Source of the DNA: Ectothiorhodospira shaposhnikovii
GTDB taxonomy: Bacteria > Pseudomonadota > Gammaproteobacteria > Ectothiorhodospirales > Ectothiorhodospiraceae
Direction: 5' to 3'
Length of the DNA stretch: 64,000 nucleotides
Assembly: GCF_022227765.1 (NCBI RefSeq)
Contig: NZ_JAJMLZ010000001.1
Span: forward strand, 248,001-312,000
The notes under the pieces are model-generated. The model was not told the DNA's origin. It worked only from the letters and a program-made list of their open reading frames with translations, and searched no databases. This document shows positions 50,776 through 59,694 of this stretch, piece by piece (position 1 is the first letter of the stretch; each line of letters opens with the position of its first letter). The position numbers were made by a program, and so were the translations under genes.

Positions 50776-52068
50776 ATGTTGTTGACCGCCCTGACGATCT
50801 TCATCGTCACCATCACCCTTGTCATCTGGCAGCCCAAGGGGCTGGGCATCGGCTGGAGTGCCCTGGGCGGCGCGGCCCTGGCCCTGGCCACGGGGGTGGT
50901 GCAGTTTTCCGACGTACCCATTGTGGTGGATATCGTCTGGAACGCCACGCTCACCTTTGTCTTCATCATCATCATCTCCCTGATCCTGGACGAGGCCGGT
51001 TTCTTTGAATGGGCGGCCCTGCACGTGGCCCGCTGGGGCAAGGGGAGCGGCTTGCGCCTGTACGGTTTCATCATCCTGCTGGGCGCGGTGGTGGCCGCCA
51101 TGTTCGCCAACGACGGCGCCGCCCTCATGCTCACCCCCATCGTGCTGGAGATGCTCCTGGCCCTGGGCTTCACCGCCGGGGCGGCCTTCGCCTTCGTCAT
51201 TGCCGCGGGCTTCATCGCCGACACCGCCAGTCTGCCCCTGGTCACCTCCAACCTGGTGAACATCGTCTCGGCGGATTTCTTCGGCATCAACTTCCGCGAG
51301 TACGCCGCCGTGATGATGGCGGTCAACGTCGTCTCGGTGACCGCCTCGTTGGGTATCCTGTATCTGTTCTTCCGCAAACAGATCCCCCGCACCTACAGCC
51401 TGGATGGCTTGCGCAGGCCTGAACAGGCCATCAAGGACCCGGCCGTGTTCAAGGCGGGCTGGGGCGTGCTGGCCTTGCTGCTGTTCTGCTTTCTGGTGAT
51501 CGAGCCCATGGGCGTGCCCATTTCCGCCATGGTGGGTCTGGGTGCCGCCATCCTGCTGGCGGTGGCCGCCCGGGGACATGTGATTTCCACCCGCCGGGTC
51601 TTCGTCAGCGCCCCCTGGCAGATCGTGATCTTCTCCGTGGGCATGTACCTGGTGGTCTACGGCCTGCGCAATGCCGGGTTGACGGCGGACATCGCCAGAG
51701 CCCTGGACTGGATCGGGCAGTATGGGGTGACGGCGGCGGCGGTGGGGACCGGCTTCATCGCCGCCTTCTTCTCCTCCATCATGAACAACATGCCCGGGGT
51801 GATGGTGGTGGCCCTGTCCATCGACGAGGCCAATGTGACCGGCGTGGTCAAGGAGGCAATGATCTATGCCAACATCATCGGTTCCGACCTGGGGCCGAAG
51901 ATCACCCCCATCGGCAGTCTGGCCACCCTGTTGTGGCTGCATGTGCTGGCACGGCGCGGCATCAAGATCACCTGGGGGCAGTATTTCAGGATCGGCATCC
52001 TGATCACGCCGCCGGTACTGTTGGTCACGCTGCTGGCCCTGGCCGGGTGGCTGTCGTTGATTCGCTGA
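50776..52068 (+). CDS. arsB: Arsenite/antimonite efflux permease ArsB
   Basis: Membrane transporter, 430 residues with about 12 helices, strongly similar in recalled sequence to E. coli ArsB. Shared stretches are [71 protein letters not shown] and [20 protein letters not shown]. It extrudes As(III) and Sb(III) using the proton gradient. No arsR, arsC, arsA or arsD gene is adjacent; the upstream partner is a CBS protein. Confidence 0.93.
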   Translation: MLLTALTIFIVTITLVIWQPKGLGIGWSALGGAALALATGVVQFSDVPIVVDIVWNATLTFVFIIIISLILDEAGFFEWAALHVARWGKGSGLRLYGFIILLGAVVAAMFANDGAALMLTPIVLEMLLALGFTAGAAFAFVIAAGFIADTASLPLVTSNLVNIVSADFFGINFREYAAVMMAVNVVSVTASLGILYLFFRKQIPRTYSLDGLRRPEQAIKDPAVFKAGWGVLALLLFCFLVIEPMGVPISAMVGLGAAILLAVAARGHVISTRRVFVSAPWQIVIFSVGMYLVVYGLRNAGLTADIARALDWIGQYGVTAAAVGTGFIAAFFSSIMNNMPGVMVVALSIDEANVTGVVKEAMIYANIIGSDLGPKITPIGSLATLLWLHVLARRGIKITWGQYFRIGILITPPVLLVTLLALAGWLSLIR

Positions 52069-52143
52069 TCAACCCGGCAGGCAGAGATTGAGCGAGGTAC
52101 AATCCTTGTTCTAGCCGGCTTCGACGATACAGGGAGCGTCACC

Positions 52144-52725
52144 ATGTACTGCGCGCAATGTGGCCACAATAACGATGATTCAGCACGTTTCTGCTCCGGT
52201 TGCGGGGTGTCCCTCGGCACGCAGCCGATGGCGGCCGGCATGGCGGCGGGAACGGGCGCCGCTGTCACGTCTGTCTCGGCATCGGTCAGGGATGCCGGAT
52301 TCTGGTATCGCCTGCTGGCGTTCGTGATCGACATGATCATCCTGACCCTGATCACCGTCGTGGTGGCGGTTCCGCTGGGCTTTGCCCTGGGGGCATCCAT
52401 GGCCGCAAGCGGTGCCACGGGGCAGGAAATCAACCTGGTTGCGGAAGGCATGGGCAATCTGCTGTCCTTATTGCTCGGTTGGCTTTACTACACGGTGTTC
52501 GAGTCCTCGAAATGGCAATCCACCCCCGGCAAGCGGATGCTGGGTTTGCGGGTGACGGACATGGACGGCAACCGGATCGGCTTTGGCCGTGCCAATGGAC
52601 GCTACTGGTCCAAGATCCTTTCGGCGCTTTTGCTGTTCATCGGCTATCTGATGATCGCCTTTACCCGGCGCAAGCAAGGTCTCCATGACATGATTGCCTC
52701 CACCCTGGTGGTCAGGCAGTCGTAG
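52144..52725 (+). CDS. RDD-family membrane protein with N-terminal zinc ribbon
   Basis: 193 residues. The N-terminus has two CxxC pairs (MYCAQCG and FCSGCG) of a zinc-ribbon. The RDD domain follows: AGFWYRLLAFVIDMIILTLI with the Arg-Asp signature, LLGWLYYTVFESSKWQSTPG and KRMLGLRVTDMDGNRIGF. About three membrane helices. The function is unknown; RDD proteins may be transport-related. ATG with GGGAG upstream. Downstream lies a 380-bp repeat-rich gap. Confidence 0.85.
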   Translation: MYCAQCGHNNDDSARFCSGCGVSLGTQPMAAGMAAGTGAAVTSVSASVRDAGFWYRLLAFVIDMIILTLITVVVAVPLGFALGASMAASGATGQEINLVAEGMGNLLSLLLGWLYYTVFESSKWQSTPGKRMLGLRVTDMDGNRIGFGRANGRYWSKILSALLLFIGYLMIAFTRRKQGLHDMIASTLVVRQS

Positions 52726-52830
52726 ACCTGCCCTCATTGATCAGCGGTCTCATCTGAAGGCCCAGGGAGGTTCCGGGTGTGGCATCCCCGCAAAGGCGGC
52801 ATTCCGGAAGTGTGATGCAGGAGCTATCCA

Positions 52831-52861
52831 GCCCGTCATTCCCGCGAAAGCGGGAATCCAG
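52831..52861 (+). repeat. REP-like element, first copy
   Basis: Contains ATTCCCGC-GAAA-GCGGGAAT (8-bp stem, 4-base loop) with a GTC flank, the form of the dispersed proteobacterial repeat seen as GTCATTCCCGCG. Confidence 0.85.
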
Positions 52862-52879
52862 TGGCGGTGGCTCCCTGGG

Positions 52880-52907
52880 CTCCCGCTTTCGCGGGAGTGA
52901 CGACGGG
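52880..52907 (-). repeat. REP-like element, second copy (inverted)
   Basis: CTCCCGC-TTTC-GCGGGAG followed by TGACGACGGG, an imperfect inverted copy of the first REP, 18 bp away. Together they form a BIME-like pair. Confidence 0.8.
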
Positions 52908-52994
52908 GGCTGGCCAAGATGAGTGACGGCGGAGCTGGTGAGGATGAGTAACGGCGGGGCTGGCGGGGATGAGTGGCGGCGTCGGGCCGGCGCT
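52895..52994 (+). repeat. Imperfect 25-bp tandem repeat (about 4 units)
   Basis: Units at 52895-52920, 52921-52945, 52946-52970 and 52971-52994, each opening GAGTGACGGCGG or a variant (GAGTAACGGCGG, GAGTGGCGGCGT) and containing GCTGG. The first unit begins inside the second REP copy, so the array seems to have grown from the REP flank. Confidence 0.8.
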
Positions 52995-53105
52995 GTTTGG
53001 TAAGATGAGCGGGATCCGGTCGCCGGCATGGCGCCCGCGGCATACCTTCCTTCCACGTTCCCCCACAATCCGGGGGCAACCAGCCAAAGCAGAGATACCG
53101 GCGGC

Positions 53106-54710
53106 ATGAGCCTCCAGAAGACGCTGTTCGGAAAACTGCTCTTGCTGACGTTGGCCATGGTGATCCTGCTGGGCTCCCTGGTCTCGGTCGTGCTCTATCA
53201 CAGTGGCCTCGACTCGGCCCAGGCGGTGATTCGCAACAAGAATCTGGCTGCCGCTCACCATATTCGCGGCTATGTGCAGCCGTTGCGGTCCGTCGTGCAG
53301 TATCTGGCCGCCAAGGATTTCGTCCGTGAGGCCATGGATACGGACTACCGTGATGAGTCGCGGCTCCTGGAACTGTTCCGTGTGTTGCAGGATGCCAATC
53401 CGACCATACACTTCATCTTCGCCGCCTACGAGGACGGCCGTTTGGTCATCAATGATTATGTGCCGCCTCCCGGATTCGATCCCCGTGTCCGCCCCTGGTA
53501 TGAGGCGGGGGTGCGAGCGGGCCCGGCATTGTCGGGCGGCATCCCTTACCGTGAAATCAAGTCGGACGAGTGGCTGGTGTCGTTCAGTCAGGTATTGCTG
53601 GACGAGGATGGCGGGCTACGCGGCGTGGTGGCAATTGATGCTTTGGTGGATGCGGTGATGGAGGTCATCGGCGCCCGCGATCCCTCCTTCACCACTGCCC
53701 GCAACCTGGTGCTGGATCATGAGGGCAGGATACTGTTTCATGCGCAGGATGGCTTGATTGGTACCCGGTTTGCCGGTTGGGACAGCCTGGCTCCGATGGT
53801 GGGGGAGGGAAGCGGTCAGCGCTTCCTGGAAGTGGATCAAAGGACCTGGATGGTGCAGTTCATTCATGAAGAGCCCCTGAACTGGACCGTGGTCACCATG
53901 GTGGAGAAGCGGGAAGTCCTGTTGCCCATCATGTGGCGCATCCTGCAAAGCGTGGCCGTGGTGCTGTGTATCGCGTTGTTGCTGTCTGCCTTCATGGCGC
54001 GAAACCTGAGTGCCCATATCGTGGGGCCGTTGCGTCTGCTGGAGCAGCGGGTTCGGGATGTGGTCGATGGCAAGGCCTTGGGCCAGACGCGAAAGTCAGT
54101 GCCGCTGGCAGAGTTGAAAAACGAGATCGGCACCATTTCGCAGGCCATCGAGGCGGTGACGGAACATGCCCTGTATCAGAAGAATCAGGAACTTCAGCGC
54201 AATAATGCGCTGCTGGAGCGGCTGTCCCAGACCGACTCCATGACCGGTCTGATGAATCGTCGCAAGATGAACGAACAGCTGGAGCAGGAATATTCGCGGG
54301 TCTGTCGCTATCAGGGCACCTTCGTACTGATGCTCTTCGATATCGACCATTTCAAGCAGATCAACGACACCCATGGCCATCATGTGGGCGATCTCGTGAT
54401 TCAGGAACTGGCGGCCCTGGTGCGCGGCATGGTTCGCGCCACCGACAGTGTAGCGCGGTGGGGGGGCGAGGAGTTTCTCATCCTGTTTCCGGAAACGGAT
54501 CAGGCCGCGGCAATGGTCATTGCCGAGAAGATCCGGGCCGCCATCGCCGCCCATCGATTCCCGGTTCCCCGGCCGGTCACGGTCAGTATCGGCATCTGTC
54601 AGCACAGGCCGGATACGAACCTGCAGGAACTGCTGATTGCCGCCGACAAGCGGCTCTATCAGGCCAAATCCGGGGGGCGTAACCGCATCTGCGTGGGAGA
54701 TTCCGAATAA
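53106..54710 (+). CDS. Membrane diguanylate cyclase with extracellular Cache sensor
   Basis: Makes cyclic di-GMP, 534 residues from MSLQKTLFGK. A membrane helix (about residues 9-31), a periplasmic dCache-like sensor (FDPRVRPWYEAGV and PYREIKSDEWLVSFSQ are typical), a second helix (about 290-310), a HAMP linker and a coiled coil, then GGDEF. The active site is RWGGEEF; the RxxD inhibitory site RATD lies just before it, so product inhibition is likely. Ligand unknown. The start at 53106 gives a normal signal-anchor. Confidence 0.9.
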   Translation: MSLQKTLFGKLLLLTLAMVILLGSLVSVVLYHSGLDSAQAVIRNKNLAAAHHIRGYVQPLRSVVQYLAAKDFVREAMDTDYRDESRLLELFRVLQDANPTIHFIFAAYEDGRLVINDYVPPPGFDPRVRPWYEAGVRAGPALSGGIPYREIKSDEWLVSFSQVLLDEDGGLRGVVAIDALVDAVMEVIGARDPSFTTARNLVLDHEGRILFHAQDGLIGTRFAGWDSLAPMVGEGSGQRFLEVDQRTWMVQFIHEEPLNWTVVTMVEKREVLLPIMWRILQSVAVVLCIALLLSAFMARNLSAHIVGPLRLLEQRVRDVVDGKALGQTRKSVPLAELKNEIGTISQAIEAVTEHALYQKNQELQRNNALLERLSQTDSMTGLMNRRKMNEQLEQEYSRVCRYQGTFVLMLFDIDHFKQINDTHGHHVGDLVIQELAALVRGMVRATDSVARWGGEEFLILFPETDQAAAMVIAEKIRAAIAAHRFPVPRPVTVSIGICQHRPDTNLQELLIAADKRLYQAKSGGRNRICVGDSE

Positions 54711-54769
54711 GTCAATGCCCCGGCCCCGGGCAGGCAACTGGTCAAACCCGCTATCCCTTAAATGGGAAG

Positions 54770-54789
54770 CACCGTCCTTCAGGGCGGTG
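54770..54789. other. Hairpin resembling an IS200/IS605-type end
   Basis: CACCGTCC-TTCA-GGGCGGTG (8 pairs, one G-T) after GGGAAG. The form CCGTCCTTCAGGGCGG recurs at the 3' ends of IS200/IS605 (TnpB) elements. No transposase gene is nearby, so it would be a remnant; similar hairpins can also arise by chance. Confidence 0.35.
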
Positions 54790-54814
54790 AGCGATCGGAA
54801 AAGGAGAGCAGCGC

Positions 54815-55345
54815 ATGACGGATACCCCGCCCATCCTGGGTTTTGCCGCCTGGAGCGGTACCGGAAAGACGACCCTGCTGGTGCAGTTGATTCCCCTGCT
54901 GCGGGAGCGGGGCATCCGGATTGCGGTCATCAAGCATGCCCATCACAGTTTCGATGTGGATCAACCGGGCAAGGACAGCCACGCACTACGCAAGGCCGGT
55001 GCCGAGCAGATGCTCATTGCCTCCACTCAGCGGTTTGCCCTGATGGTGGAGCAGCCCGAGCCCCGGGAGCCGGATCTGTGGGCACTGATCGGGCGCCTGG
55101 ATGCGTCCCGCACCGATCTGATTCTGGTGGAGGGGTTCAAGGCGGAAGCCTTCCCCAAGCTGGAACTGTTTCGTCCCTCCCTGGGCAAACCCGCCCGCTA
55201 CCCCCGGGATCCGGACATCATCGCCGTGGCCACGGACGAGCCGGCGTCGCTGCAGACCGATTTGCCCGTGCTGCCGCTCAATGACGTGACGGGTATCCGG
55301 GATTTCATACTGGGCTGGATGAGGCGGGAGGGCGCCGTGGGATAG
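54815..55345 (+). CDS. mobB: Molybdopterin-guanine dinucleotide biosynthesis protein MobB
   Basis: GTP-binding adaptor for Mo-bis-MGD cofactor synthesis, 176 residues. P-loop GFAAWSGTGKTTLLVQLI, VIKHAHHSFDVDQPGKDSH and a hydrophobic strand DLILVEGFKAEAFPKLELFR are diagnostic. Start with AAAAGGAGAG upstream. It implies a Mo-enzyme elsewhere in the genome; MobA is not in the window. Confidence 0.92.
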   Translation: MTDTPPILGFAAWSGTGKTTLLVQLIPLLRERGIRIAVIKHAHHSFDVDQPGKDSHALRKAGAEQMLIASTQRFALMVEQPEPREPDLWALIGRLDASRTDLILVEGFKAEAFPKLELFRPSLGKPARYPRDPDIIAVATDEPASLQTDLPVLPLNDVTGIRDFILGWMRREGAVG

Positions 55346-55360
55346 CCGCCCGCACCCATC

Positions 55361-56674
55361 TCACGACGACCGCGTTGCCTCCTCGCCCGGTTCCTCGGCC
55401 CGGGGATCCAGATGCATGGTTTCCTGGGTGGCGCCCTGGATGGCCTCCAGGCCGACGAAGGTATGGCGTACTTCCTCCACCGGCGGCTGGACACGGGTTC
55501 GCCATACGGCATGTACGGCCATGCCGGAATAAATGAAGACCAGGAACAGGAACAGCCAGCCCGGTTCGCCCCATTGCATCAAGGGCGCCGCCACCGCCGG
55601 ACCCAGGGTGGCGCCGGCGCCGAAGATCAGCAGCAGCCCGCTGGATACCGCGACGAAATTGCCTTCCGCCGCCCGGTCGTTGGCATGGGCCACGGCCACC
55701 GGATAGATGGTGTGCATGGCGCCCCCCAGCAAGGCCACCATCAGGATCACATGGGCCGGTTCACGAAGCTCCAGGCTGTAGAGCAGGAAGGACATGCCTG
55801 CCCCGGCCAGGGCGATGCCCACCACCACCCAGCGCCGGTCCAGTCGGTCGGAAAGGCGGCCGATCGGCACCTGCATGAGTGCCCCGCCGACGATGGCCCC
55901 GGCCACCAGCAGGGCGACGGCCCAGACCGGCAGGCCGATGCTGTTGGCATAGACCGGTGCCAGGGTGCCGAAGGCCCCGTTGGCCAGGCCGACGCCGAAA
56001 CAGGCCACCACGGCAATGGGAGACACCCGGATGAGCCGCTTGAAGTCCAGCTTGACTTCGTGCAGCGGTGCCGGTGCCCGGCTGGAGCTCAGGGCGGTGG
56101 GGATCAGGGCCAGGCAGGCCAGGATCGCCACGATCACGAAGGGTTCGAAGCCGCCCGGCTGATAGAGCATCACCGCCAGCTGGCCGAGCACCGAGCTGGC
56201 CAGGTTGACCACCATGTAGCGGGCAAAGACCCGTCCTCGGGTCTCGCTGCTGGCGCTCTCGCTGAGCCAGCTTTCGATGATCATGGTGGCGCCGGCAAAG
56301 GCGAAACCGGTCATGGCGCGGACCAGAATCCACGCCAGGGGCGAAACGTAGAGGACATTGATCAGGGCGGTCATCGCCACCAGCGCCGCCATCACCCCGA
56401 ACACCCGGATATGACCGACTTTGGCCACCAGGCGCGGCACGTACAGACAGCCGGCCACGTAGCCGGCGGCAAAGGCACTGCCGATGAGGCCGATCAGGGC
56501 GGTGGGGAAGCCCTCCAGTTCGGCGCGGATGGGCAGCACCAGGCCCAGCATGGCACCGGCGGCAAACAGCAGGCCTGCCCCGAGCAGCAGGGCCCGGGTT
56601 CTGATGGGGAGATGTTCAACCATGTCGAAAATCGGCGCATGGGCTTGTTTTTCAGTATCCGGATGCTGGCCCAT
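55361..56674 (-). CDS. MFS transporter, YcaD-like
   Basis: Twelve-helix major facilitator, 437 residues. The conserved loop motif is GRLSDRLDRRWV between helices, and AFAAGYVAGCLYVPRL and PVAVAHANDRAAEGNFVAVS resemble the YcaD-type subfamily. Substrate unknown. A second possible start is at 56623. Third gene of a minus-strand run after dsbD and a periplasmic redoxin, gaps under 65 bp, so it may be co-transcribed. It ends 15 bp from mobB (convergent). Confidence 0.85.
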   Translation of the reverse strand: MGQHPDTEKQAHAPIFDMVEHLPIRTRALLLGAGLLFAAGAMLGLVLPIRAELEGFPTALIGLIGSAFAAGYVAGCLYVPRLVAKVGHIRVFGVMAALVAMTALINVLYVSPLAWILVRAMTGFAFAGATMIIESWLSESASSETRGRVFARYMVVNLASSVLGQLAVMLYQPGGFEPFVIVAILACLALIPTALSSSRAPAPLHEVKLDFKRLIRVSPIAVVACFGVGLANGAFGTLAPVYANSIGLPVWAVALLVAGAIVGGALMQVPIGRLSDRLDRRWVVVGIALAGAGMSFLLYSLELREPAHVILMVALLGGAMHTIYPVAVAHANDRAAEGNFVAVSSGLLLIFGAGATLGPAVAAPLMQWGEPGWLFLFLVFIYSGMAVHAVWRTRVQPPVEEVRHTFVGLEAIQGATQETMHLDPRAEEPGEEATRSS

Positions 56675-56731
56675 GCGTCAAGTTCCAGGCCCCCGCGTGA
56701 GCGGGCGGCCTGGAAGGGTCCGGGGGTGGTT

Positions 56732-57346
56732 TCAGTACTTGATGGTGCAGCCGTAGGGGCGGGTGACAGGCTGTGCCACATCGCGACCGGCCGCCAGATC
56801 TTCCAGTGCCGCCACCACGTACTGGGTGGCCTCCGGAATGTCTTCCGGGTTGCTGCTGGGGTTGGAGTCGATGCCGCCCATGTAACGCAGGATGCCTTCC
56901 GCGTCGATGATGTACATGTGCGGGGTGACGCGGGCGTCATAGGCCCGGCCCATGTCGCCGGATTCATCCAGGAGTACCGCCGAGGGATACGCCTCCCGGC
57001 TTTGGGTCAGCTCATCGGCCCGGGCCGCCGACACATGCCCCTGGGAGCCGGGTTTCGAGGAAATGACGGTTAGCCAGACTGCGTCATGCGTCTCCCGGGC
57101 CAGCCGCTGCTGGTTCTGCATGTTGCCCGGCTGGTAGTGCTTGATGACGAAGGGGCATTCGTGATTGGTCCATTCCAGCACCACCATCTGGCCTCGGTAG
57201 TCGGCCAGGCTGTGGGTATTGCCGGCGGTATCCACCACGCTGAAATCCGGTGCCGGTTCCCCCACCCGGGGCGCGGCGAAGGCCGGGATGGTCAGCCCCA
57301 GCAGCAGGGCTATGGCCAGCAGCAGACGGAAGCTCGGATGTTTCAT
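56732..57346 (-). CDS. Periplasmic thioredoxin-like redoxin (AhpC/TSA-type)
   Basis: Exported protein of 204 residues with signal peptide MKHPSFRLLLAIALLLGLTIPAFA. The redoxin fold has GEPAPDFSVVDTAGN and VLEWTNHECPFVIKHY, where only one Cys is present (ECPFV in place of CxxC), as in a single-Cys peroxiredoxin-like protein. A second conserved region is ARVTPHMYIIDAEG. Probably an operon with dsbD, which would reduce it. Confidence 0.85.
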   Translation of the reverse strand: MKHPSFRLLLAIALLLGLTIPAFAAPRVGEPAPDFSVVDTAGNTHSLADYRGQMVVLEWTNHECPFVIKHYQPGNMQNQQRLARETHDAVWLTVISSKPGSQGHVSAARADELTQSREAYPSAVLLDESGDMGRAYDARVTPHMYIIDAEGILRYMGGIDSNPSSNPEDIPEATQYVVAALEDLAAGRDVAQPVTRPYGCTIKY

Positions 57347-57409
57347 GGTTTATCTCCTCATCATGTTGGCAGAAACGGGATGGAGCCGGTTTCGGGCCGG
57401 TTCCGATCC

Positions 57410-59503
57410 TCACAGTGATTCCAGGGCCTGGACCACCAGCGCGGGCGTCAGGACCTGGGGCAGCAATTGTGGGTCGCCGCCTTCCCGGGGGTAGAGCACA
57501 TAGAGGGGGACGCCGTTTCGTCCATGCTCCGCCAGATAGGCGGTGATGGCCGGGTCACGCCGTGTCCAGTCCCCCTTGAGATAGCTGACCTGATGCGTAT
57601 TCAGGGCCTCACGGACGGTCTCCGTGTTCAGGGCCACCCGCTCGTTCACCAGGCAGGTGACGCACCAGTCGGCGGTCATGTTGACCAGAACGGCCCGTTG
57701 CGGATCGGCACGCAGGGCCTCCAGCCGGTCGGCACTCCAGGGCTCCCAGTGGGCTTCGGCCTGAACCCTCGGTTCAGCCTCGATTTGCGCGACGGTGATG
57801 AGGGCCATGGCGGCCAGGCCCAGGCCCAGGCCCACCAGGGCATGCCGCAGCAGGCGTGTGCCGGTGCCCCCGGCGGGCCTGCCGACGAGCCACAGGGCGA
57901 AGGCCAGCAGCACCATGCCGGTCAGGATCACGGCCAGGGCGTTGGCGTCGGTCTGGCGGGCCAGTACCCAGAGCAGCCAGACCACGGCCAGATAGAGGGG
58001 AAAGGCCATGGCCTGCTTGAAGGTTTCCATCCAGGGGCCCGGTCGCGGCATGGCCCTGGCCAGGCGGGGGCTGAAGCTCAACGCCAGCATCGGCAGGGCC
58101 AGTCCCACGCCCAGGGCCAGGAAGATCCCCATGGCCATGGGCCAGGGCATCAGTACCGCCACGCCCAGTGCGGTGCCCATGAAGGGTGCGGTGCAGGGAC
58201 TGGCGACCACGCAGGCCAGTATCCCTGTGTAAAAGGATCCGCTCAGGCCGGAATGCCGGGTCAGCCCCTGGCCCAGGCCCATGATGCGGGTGCCGAAATC
58301 AAATACCCCGGACAGGGAAAGGCCCAGGGCAAACAGCAGGTAGACAAGGACACCCACGAAGAGGGGGGATTGCAGCTGGAAACCCCAGCCGATGGCCTCA
58401 CCGCTCGCCCTCAGGCCCAGCAGCAGGGCGGCCAGCACGGCAAAGCTCAGTACCACGCCGGCGGTATAGGCCAGGCCATGGAGGCGCTGGTCATGTCCGG
58501 TCCCGGCCACCAGGCTCATGGCCTTGATGGACAGTACGGGAAAGACGCAGGGCATGAGGTTCAGCAGCATCCCGCCGACCAGGGCCAGCAGCAGGGCGAC
58601 CAGCCAGCCGGTTTGGTGGTCGGGGAGGGGATGGGGGGCCTCGTTGGCATCAGTGGTGAATGTCTCCCCCGCGGCGCTCAGTGCGTAGGCCCTGGCATTG
58701 TCGATATCCACCAGCACCAGACGCAGGGCGTCCGGAACTTCGGCGGCAAAGGGGGACAGTGGCTGGGTCACCCTGATTTGGTCGTTATTGATGTGGATGT
58801 CAGCCGGCCGGGAATGGTCCACCAGGTTGTCTTCGGCGACGAACACCGCCCAGCGCCGCGGTTCCTGGGGCAGGAACTGATCCGGTCCGATCAGGACATT
58901 GAGCCGGCCGCCTTCGGTGGTGAAGCGGGCCGGCCAGTCGACCGGTCCTGGACGGCGTTGCTCCGCCCACTCGAACAACGGCGCGGTGTGTTCATTTCTG
59001 GCCGGGGGTGACATCTCCACCGGCAGGCTGAGCTGAAGACGGGCGTCTCCCGGGATGCAGATTTCCTCGCAGACCAACCATTCGGCCTTGGCCTGCAGGA
59101 CAACACGGTCACCGGCTTCAAGGGTGTCCGGTATCTGCAACGTCACCGGCAACAGGTGTTCGCCCTCATAACCGTAGTTGATCAGGTGGGCGAACGGAAT
59201 GGCTTCGGGGTAGGGCCAGTCTATGCCGGAGGCCTGGATGCCTTCCGGCAGGGTCCAGTGGATGCGAGTGGGTAGCCCCGAATCACCGGGGTTCTTCCAG
59301 TAGGTATGCCAGCCGGGGTCGGGGAGCAGTCGCAGCCCTGCATGCAGGGTGCTTCCCGGTTGCACGCTGGTGGTAGCCGCGATCAGTTCCACCTCGATGT
59401 GGTCGCGATGCACGGGACCGGTGTCGGTCTGGGCCATGGCCAGGCCCGGGAGGAGCCACAGCAGCAGACAGAGCATTGGCAGTTGCCGGGTGGGCATGGT
59501 CAT
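57410..59503 (-). CDS. dsbD: DsbD/ScsB-family thiol:disulfide interchange protein
   Basis: Transfers reducing equivalents from cytoplasmic thioredoxin to the periplasm, about 697 residues from MTMPTRQLPM. A signal peptide is followed by a periplasmic DsbC-like domain with CEEICIPG, a membrane domain with MPCVFPVLS and ASPCTAPFMG, and a C-terminal thioredoxin domain with TADWCVTCLVNE. So all six redox Cys are present. The first domain is larger than in E. coli DsbD, closer to ScsB. Starts at 59515 and further upstream are possible. Confidence 0.88.
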   Translation of the reverse strand: MTMPTRQLPMLCLLLWLLPGLAMAQTDTGPVHRDHIEVELIAATTSVQPGSTLHAGLRLLPDPGWHTYWKNPGDSGLPTRIHWTLPEGIQASGIDWPYPEAIPFAHLINYGYEGEHLLPVTLQIPDTLEAGDRVVLQAKAEWLVCEEICIPGDARLQLSLPVEMSPPARNEHTAPLFEWAEQRRPGPVDWPARFTTEGGRLNVLIGPDQFLPQEPRRWAVFVAEDNLVDHSRPADIHINNDQIRVTQPLSPFAAEVPDALRLVLVDIDNARAYALSAAGETFTTDANEAPHPLPDHQTGWLVALLLALVGGMLLNLMPCVFPVLSIKAMSLVAGTGHDQRLHGLAYTAGVVLSFAVLAALLLGLRASGEAIGWGFQLQSPLFVGVLVYLLFALGLSLSGVFDFGTRIMGLGQGLTRHSGLSGSFYTGILACVVASPCTAPFMGTALGVAVLMPWPMAMGIFLALGVGLALPMLALSFSPRLARAMPRPGPWMETFKQAMAFPLYLAVVWLLWVLARQTDANALAVILTGMVLLAFALWLVGRPAGGTGTRLLRHALVGLGLGLAAMALITVAQIEAEPRVQAEAHWEPWSADRLEALRADPQRAVLVNMTADWCVTCLVNERVALNTETVREALNTHQVSYLKGDWTRRDPAITAYLAEHGRNGVPLYVLYPREGGDPQLLPQVLTPALVVQALESL

Positions 59504-59694
59504 CAGGCATCCCATGGGGGTTGGTGGATGATCAGTGCGACGGTCAGTGCTCACATGAGTCTTTGGTGCCATGGCGACTTCTTGGTTCCATGGGGTGTGC
59601 CGTGTCCGGCACGCCCCTTTTCCCCGTCCGCCGATTCGGTCATCATGTGCCGCAAGTTCAAGCAAGGGTCATGGCCCGTCTACGGGAGACATGC

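Larger units (their letters stand above)
52726..53105 (+). other. Repeat-rich intergenic region
   Basis: 380 bp with no supported gene. It holds an inverted pair of REP-like elements and a 25-bp tandem array. Open frames on the minus strand through it translate the REP as AFAGMT-type peptides, a known sign of repeat-derived spurious frames. Confidence 0.8.

Noticed and set aside
52895-52994. Tandem array as a CRISPR
   Set aside because: Units are adjacent with no unique spacers and no cas genes.
52712-53158. Minus-strand frame through the repeat region
   Set aside because: Translates the REP element to AFAGMT-like peptides, the known product of repeat-derived false genes.
59476-59694. Longer N-terminus for DsbB from 59476
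   Set aside because: The extra residues are not membrane-like or conserved and the start at 59695 has a proper ribosome binding site.
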